Assembly (NCBI RefSeq): GCF_003752595.1
Contig: NZ_RKIJ01000014.1
Coordinates: 147,937-211,936 of the forward strand
Length of the DNA stretch: 64,000 nucleotides
Direction: 5' to 3'
Origin: Cellulomonas sp. PhB143
GTDB taxonomy: Bacteria; Actinomycetota; Actinomycetes; Actinomycetales; Cellulomonadaceae
Positions within the stretch are counted from its first letter, which is position 1, and every line of letters starts with the position of its first letter. A program made the position numbers and the translations under genes. The notes beneath the pieces are model-generated. The model was not told the DNA's origin. It searched no databases and saw nothing but the letters and a program-made list of their open reading frames with translations. Below, in pieces: positions 18,253-27,326 of the stretch.

Positions 18253-19308
18253 GTGAGCGAGGAACGCCGGCTCGAGGTGCTGCGCGCCATCGTCGAGGAC
18301 TACGTGACCACGCGCGAGCCGGTCGGGTCCCGGATGATCGCCGACCGGCACGGCCTCGGCGTCTCGTCCGCGACGATCCGCAACGACATGGCGGTGCTCG
18401 AGGAGAGCGGCTACATCACCCAGCCGCACACCTCGGCGGGGCGGATCCCGACGGACAAGGGCTACCGGGTCTTCGTCGACCGGCTCTCGCGGATCAAGTC
18501 GCTGTCCAGCCCGGAGAAGCGCGCGATCGAGACCTTCCTGTCCGACGCCGTCGACCTGGACGACGTGGTCACGCGCGCCGGGCGCCTGCTCGCCCAGCTC
18601 ACGGGCCAGGTCGCCGTGGTCCAGTACCCGTCGCTGCGGCGATCGGGGCTGCGCCACCTCGAGCTGGTGCCGATGGGCGAGCGCCGGCTGCTGGTCGTCA
18701 TCATCACGGACACCGGCCGCGTCGAGCAGCGGGTGCTCGAGCTCGCGGGCACGGTCGACGAGGTCACGCTCGCCGAGCTGCGCGTGCGGCTCAACGTCGC
18801 GGCGGCGGGACGACGGCTGGCCGACGTCACCGGCGCGCTCGACGTGGCGGTGGACGCGCTGCGGCCGGAGGACCAGGACACCGCGCGTCGGGTCGCGGCG
18901 CTCGTGGTCGAGACGCTGGGCGAGGAGAGCGAGGAGCGCATCGTGCTCACCGGCACCGCGAACCTCGCGCAGGCGGGCATGCGGTTCGAGCACGCCCTGC
19001 GCCCCGTCCTCGAGGCGCTGGAGGAGCAGGTCGTCCTGCTCAACCTGCTCACCGAGATGTCCGCCGACGGCCAGGCGGGCGTCGCCGTGCGCATCGGCCA
19101 CGAGACGCAGCTCGCGGGCCTGCAGGAGGCGTCCGTCGTCACGAGCGGGTACGGCGCCGCGCTCGGCGGCCCGCTCGGGACGGGGGGAGCGGCGCGCGAC
19201 GCCGTCGCGCTCGTCGGCTCCATCGGACCGACCCGCATGGACTATCCCGGCACGATCGCCGCGGTGCGCGCGGTCGCGCGCTACCTGTCCCGGATCCTCG
19301 AGGCATGA
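18253..19308 (+). CDS. hrcA: Heat-inducible transcriptional repressor HrcA
   Basis: 351 residues; GGGAGG at 18241-18246 supports GTG 18253. [20 protein letters not shown] and [20 protein letters not shown] are the winged-helix DNA-binding domain, and [16 protein letters not shown] is the HrcA signature. The GAF-like core and the C-terminal block [20 protein letters not shown] are complete. It represses chaperone genes through CIRCE, and its activity depends on GroEL in other bacteria. dnaJ follows after 139 nt. Confidence 0.96.
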   Translation: MSEERRLEVLRAIVEDYVTTREPVGSRMIADRHGLGVSSATIRNDMAVLEESGYITQPHTSAGRIPTDKGYRVFVDRLSRIKSLSSPEKRAIETFLSDAVDLDDVVTRAGRLLAQLTGQVAVVQYPSLRRSGLRHLELVPMGERRLLVVIITDTGRVEQRVLELAGTVDEVTLAELRVRLNVAAAGRRLADVTGALDVAVDALRPEDQDTARRVAALVVETLGEESEERIVLTGTANLAQAGMRFEHALRPVLEALEEQVVLLNLLTEMSADGQAGVAVRIGHETQLAGLQEASVVTSGYGAALGGPLGTGGAARDAVALVGSIGPTRMDYPGTIAAVRAVARYLSRILEA

Positions 19309-19328
19309 GGCACCGCCCACCAGCACCC

Positions 19329-19350
19329 GGCCGCCGGCCCGCCGGCGGCC
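19329..19350. repeat. GC-rich inverted repeat between hrcA and dnaJ
   Basis: GGCCGCCGGC, two bases, GCCGGCGGCC. It could trim or attenuate the hrcA-dnaJ message; no separate dnaJ promoter is evident in the 139-nt gap. Confidence 0.5.
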
Positions 19351-19447
19351 ACCAGCACCGGCCGGGGCGACCCGGCACGACACCGACCACCACGCGGGGC
19401 CCGGGCGCGAGCCCGGCCCCCGCCGGACGCAGACCAGAGAAGGACTT

Positions 19448-20566
19448 GTGAGCGACTACTACGAGACCCTGGGCGTGGCCCGCGACGCGAGCCAGGACCA
19501 GATCAAGAAGGCCTACCGCCGGCTCGCCCGCGAGCTGCACCCGGACGTGGCGGGACCGGACGCCGAGGACCGCTTCAAGGACGTCTCGCGCGCCTACGAG
19601 GTGCTCTCCCACCCGGACAAGCGCCAGCAGTACGACCTGGGCTCCGACCCCTCGGCGCCCGGCGGCGGCCAGGGCGGCGGCTTCGGCTTCCAGGACATCT
19701 TCGAGACGTTCTTCGGCGGCGGCGCCCAGCAGAGCGGACCGGTGCCGAGGTCGCGGCGCGGGCAGGACGCGCTCGTGCGCCTGGACGTCGAGCTCGCGGA
19801 GGCCACGTTCGGCGCCCGGCGCGAGCTCCAGGTCGACACGGCGGTCGTGTGCGGCACGTGCTCGGGCAGCTGCTGCGCGCCCGGCACGTCGCCGCGCACC
19901 TGCGAGACCTGCCACGGGCGCGGCACGGTGCAGCGCGTCGCCCGCTCGTTCCTCGGCCAGGTCATGACGACGCAGCCCTGCGCCGCCTGCCAGGGCTTCG
20001 GCACCGTCATCCCCGAGCCCTGCCCCGAGTGCTCGGGCGAGGGCCGCGTGCGCAGCCGCCGCACCATCACGGTCAACGTGCCCGCGGGAGTCGACACCGG
20101 CACGCGCATCAAGCTCACCTCGCAGGGCGAGGTCGGCCCGGGCGGCGGCCCGGCCGGCGACCTGTACGTCGAGATCCGCGAGCGCAACCACGAGACCTTC
20201 GTGCGCCGCGGCGACGACCTGCACTGCACGCTCCAGGTACCGATGACCGCGGCCGCGCTCGGCACGGTCCTGCAGCTCGAGACGCTCGACGGCGAGCAGG
20301 AGGTCGACCTGCGGCCGGGCACGCAGCCGGGCCAGGTCATCACGCTCAAGGGTCTGGGCGTCGGCCACCTGCACGGCGGGGGCCGCGGCGACCTGGACGT
20401 GCACGTGGAGATCCAGGTGCCCACGGGCCTGGACGAGGAGCAGGAGGAGCTGCTGCGCTCCCTCGCCCGCGCGCGCGGCGAGGAGCGTCCGGAGCCGCGG
20501 CTCTCGGCCGCGCACCCGAGCGTGTTCGGCCGCCTGCGCGACAAGTTCGCGGGCCGTCAGGGCTGA
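19448..20566 (+). CDS. dnaJ: Chaperone protein DnaJ (DnaJ2 type)
   Basis: 372 residues; GAAGGA before GTG 19448. J-domain at 1-68 with the HPD motif ([11 protein letters not shown]), then a Gly/Phe-rich linker ([20 protein letters not shown]). Four zinc-binding repeats follow: [24 protein letters not shown] and CPECSGEG; the first lacks the usual final glycine. Two C-terminal substrate-binding beta domains complete the protein. It stimulates DnaK ATPase and delivers clients. Downstream of hrcA as in other actinobacteria. Confidence 0.95.
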   Translation: MSDYYETLGVARDASQDQIKKAYRRLARELHPDVAGPDAEDRFKDVSRAYEVLSHPDKRQQYDLGSDPSAPGGGQGGGFGFQDIFETFFGGGAQQSGPVPRSRRGQDALVRLDVELAEATFGARRELQVDTAVVCGTCSGSCCAPGTSPRTCETCHGRGTVQRVARSFLGQVMTTQPCAACQGFGTVIPEPCPECSGEGRVRSRRTITVNVPAGVDTGTRIKLTSQGEVGPGGGPAGDLYVEIRERNHETFVRRGDDLHCTLQVPMTAAALGTVLQLETLDGEQEVDLRPGTQPGQVITLKGLGVGHLHGGGRGDLDVHVEIQVPTGLDEEQEELLRSLARARGEERPEPRLSAAHPSVFGRLRDKFAGRQG

Positions 20567-20570
20567 GCCG

Positions 20571-21353
20571 GTGAGCGCACCCGTCTTCTTCGCCGAGGCC
20601 GCCGACCTCGGGGCGTACGACGCCGGGGCGGCGTACCTGCTCGACGGCGCCGAGGGCCGGCACGCCGGCGTCGTGCAGCGGCGCGGGCCGGGGGAGCGGG
20701 TCGACGTCGTCGACGGCGCGGGGACGCGCCTGCGGTGCGAGGTCTCCGCCGCCGACGGCGCCACCGTCACGCTCGTGGTCGTCGAGCGCGTCGTCGAGCC
20801 GCGCCCCGACGTGGTCCTCACGCTGGTCCAGGCGCTCGCGAAGGGCGACCGCGACGAGCTCGCGATCGAGGCGGCCACGGAGGTCGGCGCGGACGCGGTC
20901 GTGCCGTGGCAGGCGGAGCGCTCGATCGTCGTCTGGCGCGGCGACCGCGCCGCCCGCTCGCAGGCCCGGTGGCGGGCCACCGTCCGCGCGGCCACCAAGC
21001 AGGCGCGCCGGGCGCGGGTCCCGGACGTCGCGGACGCGGTCACGACGCGCGCGCTCGCCGCCCGCGCCCGCGAGGTCGTGGCGGGCGGCGGCGCCGTCGT
21101 CGTCCTGCACGAGGAGGCGACGCTGCCGCTGGCCGACGTCGCGCTGCCGGCCCCCGGGACGGGGGACGGGGCGCCCGCGCTGCTGGTCGTGGTCGGCCCC
21201 GAGGGAGGCATCTCCGCCGCCGAGCTCGAGGCGCTCACGGACGCCGGTGCGGTGCCGGCGCGGCTCGGCCCGCACGTGCTGCGCACCTCGACCGCCGGCC
21301 CCGTGGCGGTGGCGCTGCTGAGCGAGCGGCTGGGCCGGTGGGCCTGCGCCTGA
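20571..21353 (+). CDS. rsmE: 16S rRNA (uracil(1498)-N(3))-methyltransferase
   Basis: 260 residues from GTG 20571, four bases after dnaJ. The N-terminal PUA-like domain (APVFFAEAADL ... EGRHAGVVQRRGPGERVDVV) is followed by a SPOUT fold (VLTLVQALAKGDRDELAIEA, WQAERSIVVW, LLVVVGPEGGISAAELEAL, RLGPHVLRTSTAGPVAVALL). The knot residues GPEGG and LRTST are intact. It methylates U1498 of 16S rRNA. Confidence 0.95.
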   Translation: MSAPVFFAEAADLGAYDAGAAYLLDGAEGRHAGVVQRRGPGERVDVVDGAGTRLRCEVSAADGATVTLVVVERVVEPRPDVVLTLVQALAKGDRDELAIEAATEVGADAVVPWQAERSIVVWRGDRAARSQARWRATVRAATKQARRARVPDVADAVTTRALAARAREVVAGGGAVVVLHEEATLPLADVALPAPGTGDGAPALLVVVGPEGGISAAELEALTDAGAVPARLGPHVLRTSTAGPVAVALLSERLGRWACA

Positions 21354-21372
21354 GGCGCTAGCGTGGGCGACC

Positions 21373-21726
21373 ATGAGCAACGACACGACGACCGACTGCC
21401 CGTTCTGCGCGATCGCGGCCGGCGACGTCCCCGCCGACGTCGTCGCGTCGACGGACCGCGTGGTGGCGTTCCGGGACCTCGACCCCCAGGCGCCCATGCA
21501 CGTGCTGGTCGTCCCGCGCGCCCACCACGGCGACATCGCGCAGCTCGCGGCGGCGGACCCGGAGCTGCTGGCCGAGGTCGTCGCGCTCGCCGACGAGGTC
21601 GCGGGCACCCTCGCGGACGGCCAGTTCCGGCTCGTGTTCAACTCGGGCCCGCGCGCCGGGCAGAGCGTCTTCCACGTCCACGGGCACGTCATCGGCGGCA
21701 CCGAGCTCGGGTGGACGCCCGCCTGA
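21373..21726 (+). CDS. HIT family (HINT-like) nucleotide-binding protein
   Basis: 117 residues. DCPFCAIAAGDVPADVV at the N-terminus and HVHGHVIGGTELGW at the C-terminus give the HxHxH triad of HINT purine-nucleoside phosphoramidases. A TAGCGT box at 21359-21364 starts 14 nt before the ATG. The neighbourhood rsmE-HIT-phoH-ybeY is conserved in actinobacteria. Confidence 0.93.
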   Translation: MSNDTTTDCPFCAIAAGDVPADVVASTDRVVAFRDLDPQAPMHVLVVPRAHHGDIAQLAAADPELLAEVVALADEVAGTLADGQFRLVFNSGPRAGQSVFHVHGHVIGGTELGWTPA

Positions 21727-21750
21727 TGCCCGGGACGGTCCCGCGCTCGG

Positions 21751-21756
21751 TAGACT
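21751..21756 (+). promoter_or_regulatory. -10 box TAGACT before phoH
   Basis: TAGACT starts 16 nt before the ATG at 21767, so the transcript would carry at most a few bases of leader. Confidence 0.45.
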
Positions 21757-21766
21757 GGCAGGTCTC

Positions 21767-22849
21767 ATGACCTCCCCCTCCACGCCGTCGTCGCCCGTCA
21801 CCCCGCCCCACCCGCCCACGCGCGTCGAGCACCGCGTCGTCGTCCCCGCGCACGTGCCGATGGTCTCGCTGCTCGGCAGCAACGACTCCGTGCTGCGCGC
21901 CGTCGAGGACGGTTTCACGGCGGTGGACGTGCACGCCCGCGGGAACGAGATCGCCGTCGCCGGCCCGCCCGGGGACGTGGCGCTCGTGTCGCGGCTGCTC
22001 GACGAGCTCGTCGACGTGGTCGAGGCCGGGACCCGGCTGACGCCCGACGTCGTGAGCCGCTCGATCGCGATGCTCACGGCCGCGACGGCGACGAGCCCGG
22101 CCGAGGTGCTGACGTTCAACATCCTCTCGAACCGCGGCCGCACGATCCGGCCCAAGACGGTCGGCCAGAAGCACTACGTGGACGCGATCGACGCGAACAC
22201 GGTGACCTTCGGCATCGGCCCCGCCGGCACCGGCAAGACCTACCTCGCCATGGCCAAGGCCGTGCAGGCGCTGCAGGCCCACCAGGTCAACCGGATCGTG
22301 CTCACCCGCCCGGCGGTCGAGGCCGGCGAGCGGCTCGGATACCTGCCCGGTTCGCTCTCGGACAAGATCGACCCGTACCTGCGCCCGCTGTACGACGCGC
22401 TGCACGAGATGGTCGACCCGGACACGATCCCGCGCCTGCTCGACGCGGGCACCATCGAGGTCGCCCCGCTCGCGTACATGCGCGGCCGCACCCTCAACGA
22501 CGCGTTCATCATCCTCGACGAGGCCCAGAACACGTCCTCGGAGCAGATGCGCATGTTCCTCACGCGGCTCGGCTTCGGGTCGCGCATGGTGATCACCGGC
22601 GACGTGACGCAGGTCGACCTGCCGGGCGGGACGACGTCGGGCCTGCGGGTCATCGAGGACGTGCTCACGGGGGTCGACGACGTGGAGTTCTGCCGGCTGA
22701 CGTCGTCCGACGTCGTGCGCCACCGGCTGGTGAGCGACATCATCGACGCCTACGCGCGCTGGGACGTGGTCCGCGCGCAGCCGGGCCCGTCGCGGGGCGC
22801 CGCGCGGGGCGGGTCGTCCGGTCGTCGGTCGGGAGAGGCAGAGGCATGA
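21767..22849 (+). CDS. PhoH family protein
   Basis: 360 residues. After a KH-like N-terminal part the P-loop ATPase core has Walker [17 protein letters not shown] near residue 152, [20 protein letters not shown], and Walker [21 protein letters not shown] followed by [16 protein letters not shown]. This is the single-domain PhoH, an ATPase or helicase linked to RNA metabolism and co-transcribed with ybeY (four-base overlap). The C-terminal 25 residues are Arg/Gly/Ser-rich and probably disordered. Confidence 0.93.
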   Translation: MTSPSTPSSPVTPPHPPTRVEHRVVVPAHVPMVSLLGSNDSVLRAVEDGFTAVDVHARGNEIAVAGPPGDVALVSRLLDELVDVVEAGTRLTPDVVSRSIAMLTAATATSPAEVLTFNILSNRGRTIRPKTVGQKHYVDAIDANTVTFGIGPAGTGKTYLAMAKAVQALQAHQVNRIVLTRPAVEAGERLGYLPGSLSDKIDPYLRPLYDALHEMVDPDTIPRLLDAGTIEVAPLAYMRGRTLNDAFIILDEAQNTSSEQMRMFLTRLGFGSRMVITGDVTQVDLPGGTTSGLRVIEDVLTGVDDVEFCRLTSSDVVRHRLVSDIIDAYARWDVVRAQPGPSRGAARGGSSGRRSGEAEA

Positions 22850-23298
22850 GCGTCGAGGTCAACAACGAGTCGGGCCACGAGGTCGACGAGGCGGAGTTCG
22901 CGGCCCTCGCGCGCTACGTGCTCGACGCGCTGTACGTGCACCCGCAGACGGAGCTGGCGCTGATGTTCGTCGAGCCCGACGTGATGAGCGAGCTGCACGT
23001 GCGGTGGATGGACGAGGAGGGACCGACCGACGTCCTGTCGTTCCCGATGGACGAGCTGCGCCCCGGTCGGGAGGGCGACGTGACGCCGGCGGGCATGCTG
23101 GGCGACGTCGTCGTGTGCCCGCAGGTGGCCGAGGGCCAGGCGGCGGTCGCCGGGCACTCCACGGTCGAGGAGATGCTGCTCCTGACCACGCACGGGATCC
23201 TGCACCTGCTCGGCTACGACCACGCCGAGCCGGAGGAGGAGAAGGAGATGTTCGCGCTCCAGCGCACGCTGCTCCTGACCTTCCTCGCCGGCCGATGA
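22846..23298 (+). CDS. ybeY: Endoribonuclease YbeY
   Basis: 150 residues. [20 protein letters not shown] near residues 118-137 carries the three zinc-ligand histidines (H-x3-H-x5-H). [13 protein letters not shown] is the second conserved block. YbeY acts in 16S rRNA 3'-end maturation and ribosome quality control. It overlaps phoH upstream and the CorC-type gene downstream by four bases each, forming a tightly coupled phoH-ybeY-corC-era operon. Confidence 0.95.
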   Translation: MSVEVNNESGHEVDEAEFAALARYVLDALYVHPQTELALMFVEPDVMSELHVRWMDEEGPTDVLSFPMDELRPGREGDVTPAGMLGDVVVCPQVAEGQAAVAGHSTVEEMLLLTTHGILHLLGYDHAEPEEEKEMFALQRTLLLTFLAGR

Positions 23299-24707
23299 GC
23301 GGGGGGCTCGCCCTCCTGCTGCTCGCCGTCGCGCTCGTCGCCGCGGTCCTGGCGGGGCTGCTGTCCGCCGGGGAGGCGGCGCTCGTGCGCGCCACGCGCT
23401 CGGGCCTGCAGGACGCCGCGACGGACGCCGAGGAGCGGGGGCCGGCGGGCGCCGCCATGCTCGGCCGGGTCCGCCGGGCGCAGGCGCTGACCGCCGACCC
23501 CGAGGCGGCGCGCCAGGCGGTCGCCGCCGCCCGGGTGGTCCTCACCGTGCTCGCGGTGGCCGCGGTCGTGCTGCTCCTGAGCGCCTGGCTGGACCCGTGG
23601 CTCGTGCTGCTGGTCGTGCTCGTGGGCGGGGCGGCGCTCGCCGTGCTGCTCGTGCGGGTCAGCCCGCAGGTCCTCGGCCGGCGCTCGCCGGTGCCCGTGC
23701 TCGTCGCGCTGTCCGGCGTGCTCGCCGGGGTCGCCCGGCTGACCGCCTGGGCGGTCCCGGCGCAGGAGCCGGAGCTGCCGGCGACGGAGCGCACCGACCG
23801 GGAGGCCCGCGAGGTCGCGGACCGGGTGAGCGGGTCGGAGGAGTTCGAGGACACCGAGCGCGAGCTGATCCGCTCCGTCATCGAGCTCGGCCAGACGTTG
23901 ACGCGCGAGATCATGGTGCCGCGCACCGACATGGTGACCATCCGCGCCACGTCGTCGCTCTCCAGCGCGCTGCGGCTCTTCGAGCGCTCGGGCTTCTCCC
24001 GGATCCCCGTCACGGGCGCCGACACGGACGACCTGGTGGGTGTCGCGTTCTTCAAGGACGTCGTCCGCGCGGTGAACGCGGCGGTCGAGGACCGCGAGGG
24101 CGCGGGCGTGACGGCTGTGGCCTGGCGGGACGTGCCCGTCGGGCGGCTCGCGCGGCCCGCGATGTTCGTGCCGGAGTCGAAGCCGGCCGACGAGCTGCTG
24201 CGCGAGCTGCAGGCGGCGTCCACGCACATCGCGCTCGTCGTCGACGAGTACGGGGGCGTGGCGGGCCTCGTGACGATCGAGGACGCGCTCGAGGAGCTCG
24301 TGGGCGAGCTCACGGACGAGCACGACCGCTCCGGCCCGGAGGTCGAGCACCTCGGCGGCGGGCGCTACCGGGTCCCCGCCCGCCTGCCGATCTCGGAGCT
24401 CGGGGAGATCTTCGACCTGCGGATCGAGCACGACGACGTCGACTCGGCGGGCGGGCTGCTGGCCAAGGCGCTCGGCAAGGTCCCGCTGCCCGGCTCGGTC
24501 GCCGAGTCGGACGGACTGCGCCTCGAGGCCGAGCGCGTCGAGGGCCGGCGCAAGCAGCTCGCGACCCTGGTCGTGGACCGGCTCGCCGCCGACGACGCAC
24601 CCCCCGAGACCGCGGACCGCGAGCCGCGCGGTCACCACGAGACCCGCGGCCACCACGAGCACGACGAGCACCCGGCCGCGCGCCGGGCGAAGGAGGACCA
24701 CCGGTGA
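23295..24707 (+). CDS. Hemolysin-family CNNM/CorC-type transporter
   Basis: 470 residues from ATG 23295. A DUF21 membrane domain (residues 1-150, [15 protein letters not shown]) is followed by a CBS pair ([20 protein letters not shown] ... [20 protein letters not shown]) and a C-terminal CorC/HlyC transporter-associated domain ([20 protein letters not shown]). Homologues are implicated in Mg2+/Co2+ transport; the hemolysin name is historical. The C-tail is His/Arg-rich ([18 protein letters not shown]), a possible metal-binding extension. Confidence 0.9.
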   Translation: MSGGLALLLLAVALVAAVLAGLLSAGEAALVRATRSGLQDAATDAEERGPAGAAMLGRVRRAQALTADPEAARQAVAAARVVLTVLAVAAVVLLLSAWLDPWLVLLVVLVGGAALAVLLVRVSPQVLGRRSPVPVLVALSGVLAGVARLTAWAVPAQEPELPATERTDREAREVADRVSGSEEFEDTERELIRSVIELGQTLTREIMVPRTDMVTIRATSSLSSALRLFERSGFSRIPVTGADTDDLVGVAFFKDVVRAVNAAVEDREGAGVTAVAWRDVPVGRLARPAMFVPESKPADELLRELQAASTHIALVVDEYGGVAGLVTIEDALEELVGELTDEHDRSGPEVEHLGGGRYRVPARLPISELGEIFDLRIEHDDVDSAGGLLAKALGKVPLPGSVAESDGLRLEAERVEGRRKQLATLVVDRLAADDAPPETADREPRGHHETRGHHEHDEHPAARRAKEDHR

Positions 24708-25633
24708 ACAGCCAGGAGGGACCGGCGCACCGGTCGGGATTCGCGTGCCTGGTCGGACGGCCGAACGCCGGCAAGTCGACCCTGACCAACGCGCTCGTCG
24801 GCCAGAAGGTCGCGATCACGTCGGGGCGCCCGCAGACCACGCGGCACACGATCCGCGGGATCGTGCACCGCGACGACGCCCAGCTGATCCTCGTCGACAC
24901 GCCGGGGCTGCACCGCCCACGGACCCTGCTCGGGGAGCGCCTCAACACGCTCGTGCGGGACACCCTGACGGAGGTGGACGCCGTCGGCTTCTGCCTCCCC
25001 GCCGACCAGAAGGTCGGCCCGGGCGACCGGTTCATCGCGGGCCAGCTCGCCGAGATCATGCGGGGCCGGCGCGGGACGCCGGTCGTGGCCGTGGTGACGA
25101 AGGCGGACCTCGTGGACCGCGAGACGCTCACCCAGCACCTGCTGGCCGTGGACCGGCTGGGGGACTGGGCCGACATCGTCCCCGTCTCCGCGGTCGACGG
25201 GTTCCAGGTCGAGACGCTGCGCGACGTGCTGGTCTCCTACCTCCCGGAGGGGCCGGAGCTGTACCCCGGGGGCGAGCTGACCGACGAGCCGGAGGCCGTG
25301 ATGGTCGCCGAGCTGGTGCGCGAGGCCGCGCTCGAGGGCGTGCGCGACGAGCTGCCGCACTCGCTGGCCGTCGTGGTCGACGAGATCGAGCCGCGCGAGG
25401 GTCGCGAGGGCAAGGAGCCCCTCATGGACGTGCGCGTCAACCTCTACGTGGAGCGCGACAGCCAGAAGGCGATCGTCATCGGCAAGGGCGGCTCGCGGCT
25501 GCGCCACGTCGGGACCGAGGCGCGCCGGGGCATCGAGGCGCTCCTGGGCACGCGGGTCTACCTCGACCTGCGGGTCAAGGTCGCCAAGGACTGGCAGCGC
25601 GACCCGAAGCTCCTCAACCGGCTCGGGTTCTGA
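24704..25633 (+). CDS. era: GTPase Era
   Basis: 309 residues from GTG 24704 (four-base overlap with the preceding stop). G1 GRPNAGKSTLTNAL, G2 TTRHTIRGI, G3 DTPGLHRP and G4 TKADL are present. The C-terminal KH domain has DVRVNLYVERDSQKAIVIGK and GGSRLRHVGTEARRGIEALL, ending VAKDWQRDPKLLNRLGF. It binds the 3' end of 16S rRNA during 30S assembly, in keeping with upstream ybeY. Confidence 0.96.
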   Translation: MNSQEGPAHRSGFACLVGRPNAGKSTLTNALVGQKVAITSGRPQTTRHTIRGIVHRDDAQLILVDTPGLHRPRTLLGERLNTLVRDTLTEVDAVGFCLPADQKVGPGDRFIAGQLAEIMRGRRGTPVVAVVTKADLVDRETLTQHLLAVDRLGDWADIVPVSAVDGFQVETLRDVLVSYLPEGPELYPGGELTDEPEAVMVAELVREAALEGVRDELPHSLAVVVDEIEPREGREGKEPLMDVRVNLYVERDSQKAIVIGKGGSRLRHVGTEARRGIEALLGTRVYLDLRVKVAKDWQRDPKLLNRLGF

Positions 25634-25672
25634 GCGGCCACGGGCGCGGGGCCGGGTGCTGAGGCCGACGCG

Positions 25673-25678
25673 TAGAAT
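25673..25678 (+). promoter_or_regulatory. -10 box TAGAAT, leaderless promoter
   Basis: TAGAAT (five of six consensus bases) starts 12 nt before the GTG at 25685. It separates the following gene from the era operon. Confidence 0.6.
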
Positions 25679-25684
25679 CCCCGG

Positions 25685-27226
25685 GTGATCTTCAGGACGG
25701 CGGCCACCGCGGCCGCGCTCGCGATCCTGCTCGCGCTCGTCGGCGCCTTCACCGGGCCGCAGTGGGACCCGGACCCGGTCGTCGACCACGTGCGGGTCGC
25801 CACCAGCGACACCGCGATCGGCGGGAAGAGCGCCGCCGCCGAGCCGATCGGCACGTACGACGTGCGCACCACGGACGTGACGGTCCAGCTCGACGGGACG
25901 AGCGTCGACGCGGTGGTGCGCGAGCCCGTCGGCGTCGACCACCCGGTCCCCGGCGTCGTCTTCGTGCACGGTGCCGGGACGGGGGACGCGCACCAGGCCT
26001 TCAGCGAGCCGGGCGAGGCGCTCGCGAGCGCGGGCGTCGCCACGCTCGTGCCGTCCAAGCGTCTCGACACCTACACGACGAGCCACCGCGACTACGTCGC
26101 CATGGCCCACGACTACCTGCGCTCCGTGGACCGCCTGCGGTCCTGGCCCGGCGTCGACCCGGACCGGGTCGGCGTGTACGGGGAGTCGGAGGGCTGCTGG
26201 ATCGTCCCGGTGATGGCCGACCTCGACCCGGCGATCTCGTTCGTCGCGCTCGGTTCGGCCCCCGTGGTGCCCCCGCGCGAGCAGGCCGCGTTCGCCGTCG
26301 ACTCCTACCTGCGCAACACCCACGTGCCGTCGGAGATCTTCCGGGCCATCCCGCGCGCCGTCGGCATGGTGCTGCCGGGCGGCGGCTTCGACTACGTGGA
26401 CTTCGACGTCCAGCCCTACCAGCGGCAGCTCACCGTGCCCGTCTTCGTCGCCTACGGCACGGGCGACAGCTCGATGCCGATCGAGCAGGGCGCGGAGCAG
26501 ATCGTCTCGGACGCGGCGAGCAACGGCGACGACGACGTGACGGTGCGCTACTACGCGGGGGCGAACCACGGCCTGCGCGTGGGCGGCCCCGTGTCCCCGG
26601 ACTTCATGGGCGACCTGTCCGACTGGGTGGCGTCACTGCCCGCCAGCGCCGGCGCCGCGCCGCAGTACGCGGGCGACCAGCCCGAGCAGACGTACCTCGC
26701 CGAGCCGGTCCCCACGCCGCGCTTCCTCGCCAGCGGTGACCTCCTCCTGGCGCTCGTGATCGTCGGTGTCTCCATGCTGGTCCTGGCACTGCTGATGTGG
26801 GCCGGTGGCGTCCTCGTCGCGGTGCTGCGCCGGCGTCCGGTCCCGCATCCCGTCGCGCCGCGGCTGCGGGTCCCCATCGGGGGCCTGACGATCGGGACCG
26901 TCGTGACCTTCGCGGCGCTCGTCGTGTATCTCGTCGAGGTCGCGCACCTCGCGCTGGACTACGAGAAGGACGACTGGATCGTGCAGGGGGGCTGGGTCGT
27001 GGTCCGCGTGCTCGGTCTCGTGACGGTCGTCTTCGGGGCGATGCTGCTCAACCGGTACCTGGAGCTGCGGGCCGTGGCGCGGCTCGTCGACGCGCACCGG
27101 GTGCGGGACGTCGCGCCGGCGGTGTCCGGGGTGCTCGGGCGGGTCGCCGTGACCCTCGTCCTGACGGGCGCCTCGATCATGCTCGTCATGCTCGCGTACT
27201 GGGGCGTGTACCAGCTCGGGATCTGA
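25685..27226 (+). CDS. Membrane-anchored alpha/beta-hydrolase
   Basis: 513 residues. N-terminal hydrophobic segment (5-23), then an extracytoplasmic alpha/beta-hydrolase domain: VPGVVFVHGAGTGDAHQAFS supplies the oxyanion strand, GVYGESEGCWI the nucleophile elbow (Ser near residue 168), FVAYGTGDSSMPIEQG the Asp region and YYAGANHGLRVGG the catalytic His. Four membrane helices follow from about residue 355 to the end. The fusion of a secreted peptidase/esterase-like domain to a C-terminal membrane bundle is unusual. Substrate unknown. Confidence 0.8.
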   Translation: MIFRTAATAAALAILLALVGAFTGPQWDPDPVVDHVRVATSDTAIGGKSAAAEPIGTYDVRTTDVTVQLDGTSVDAVVREPVGVDHPVPGVVFVHGAGTGDAHQAFSEPGEALASAGVATLVPSKRLDTYTTSHRDYVAMAHDYLRSVDRLRSWPGVDPDRVGVYGESEGCWIVPVMADLDPAISFVALGSAPVVPPREQAAFAVDSYLRNTHVPSEIFRAIPRAVGMVLPGGGFDYVDFDVQPYQRQLTVPVFVAYGTGDSSMPIEQGAEQIVSDAASNGDDDVTVRYYAGANHGLRVGGPVSPDFMGDLSDWVASLPASAGAAPQYAGDQPEQTYLAEPVPTPRFLASGDLLLALVIVGVSMLVLALLMWAGGVLVAVLRRRPVPHPVAPRLRVPIGGLTIGTVVTFAALVVYLVEVAHLALDYEKDDWIVQGGWVVVRVLGLVTVVFGAMLLNRYLELRAVARLVDAHRVRDVAPAVSGVLGRVAVTLVLTGASIMLVMLAYWGVYQLGI

Positions 27227-27326
27227 CCGGGAGAGCGTCGGCGGCTGCGGCGGTCGCAGCGGCGCTCGCGCGGGTGGTCGTGGCAGTATCCCCTGGGTGA
27301 GTCCGGAAGCCCTACGAGGAGGTCGC

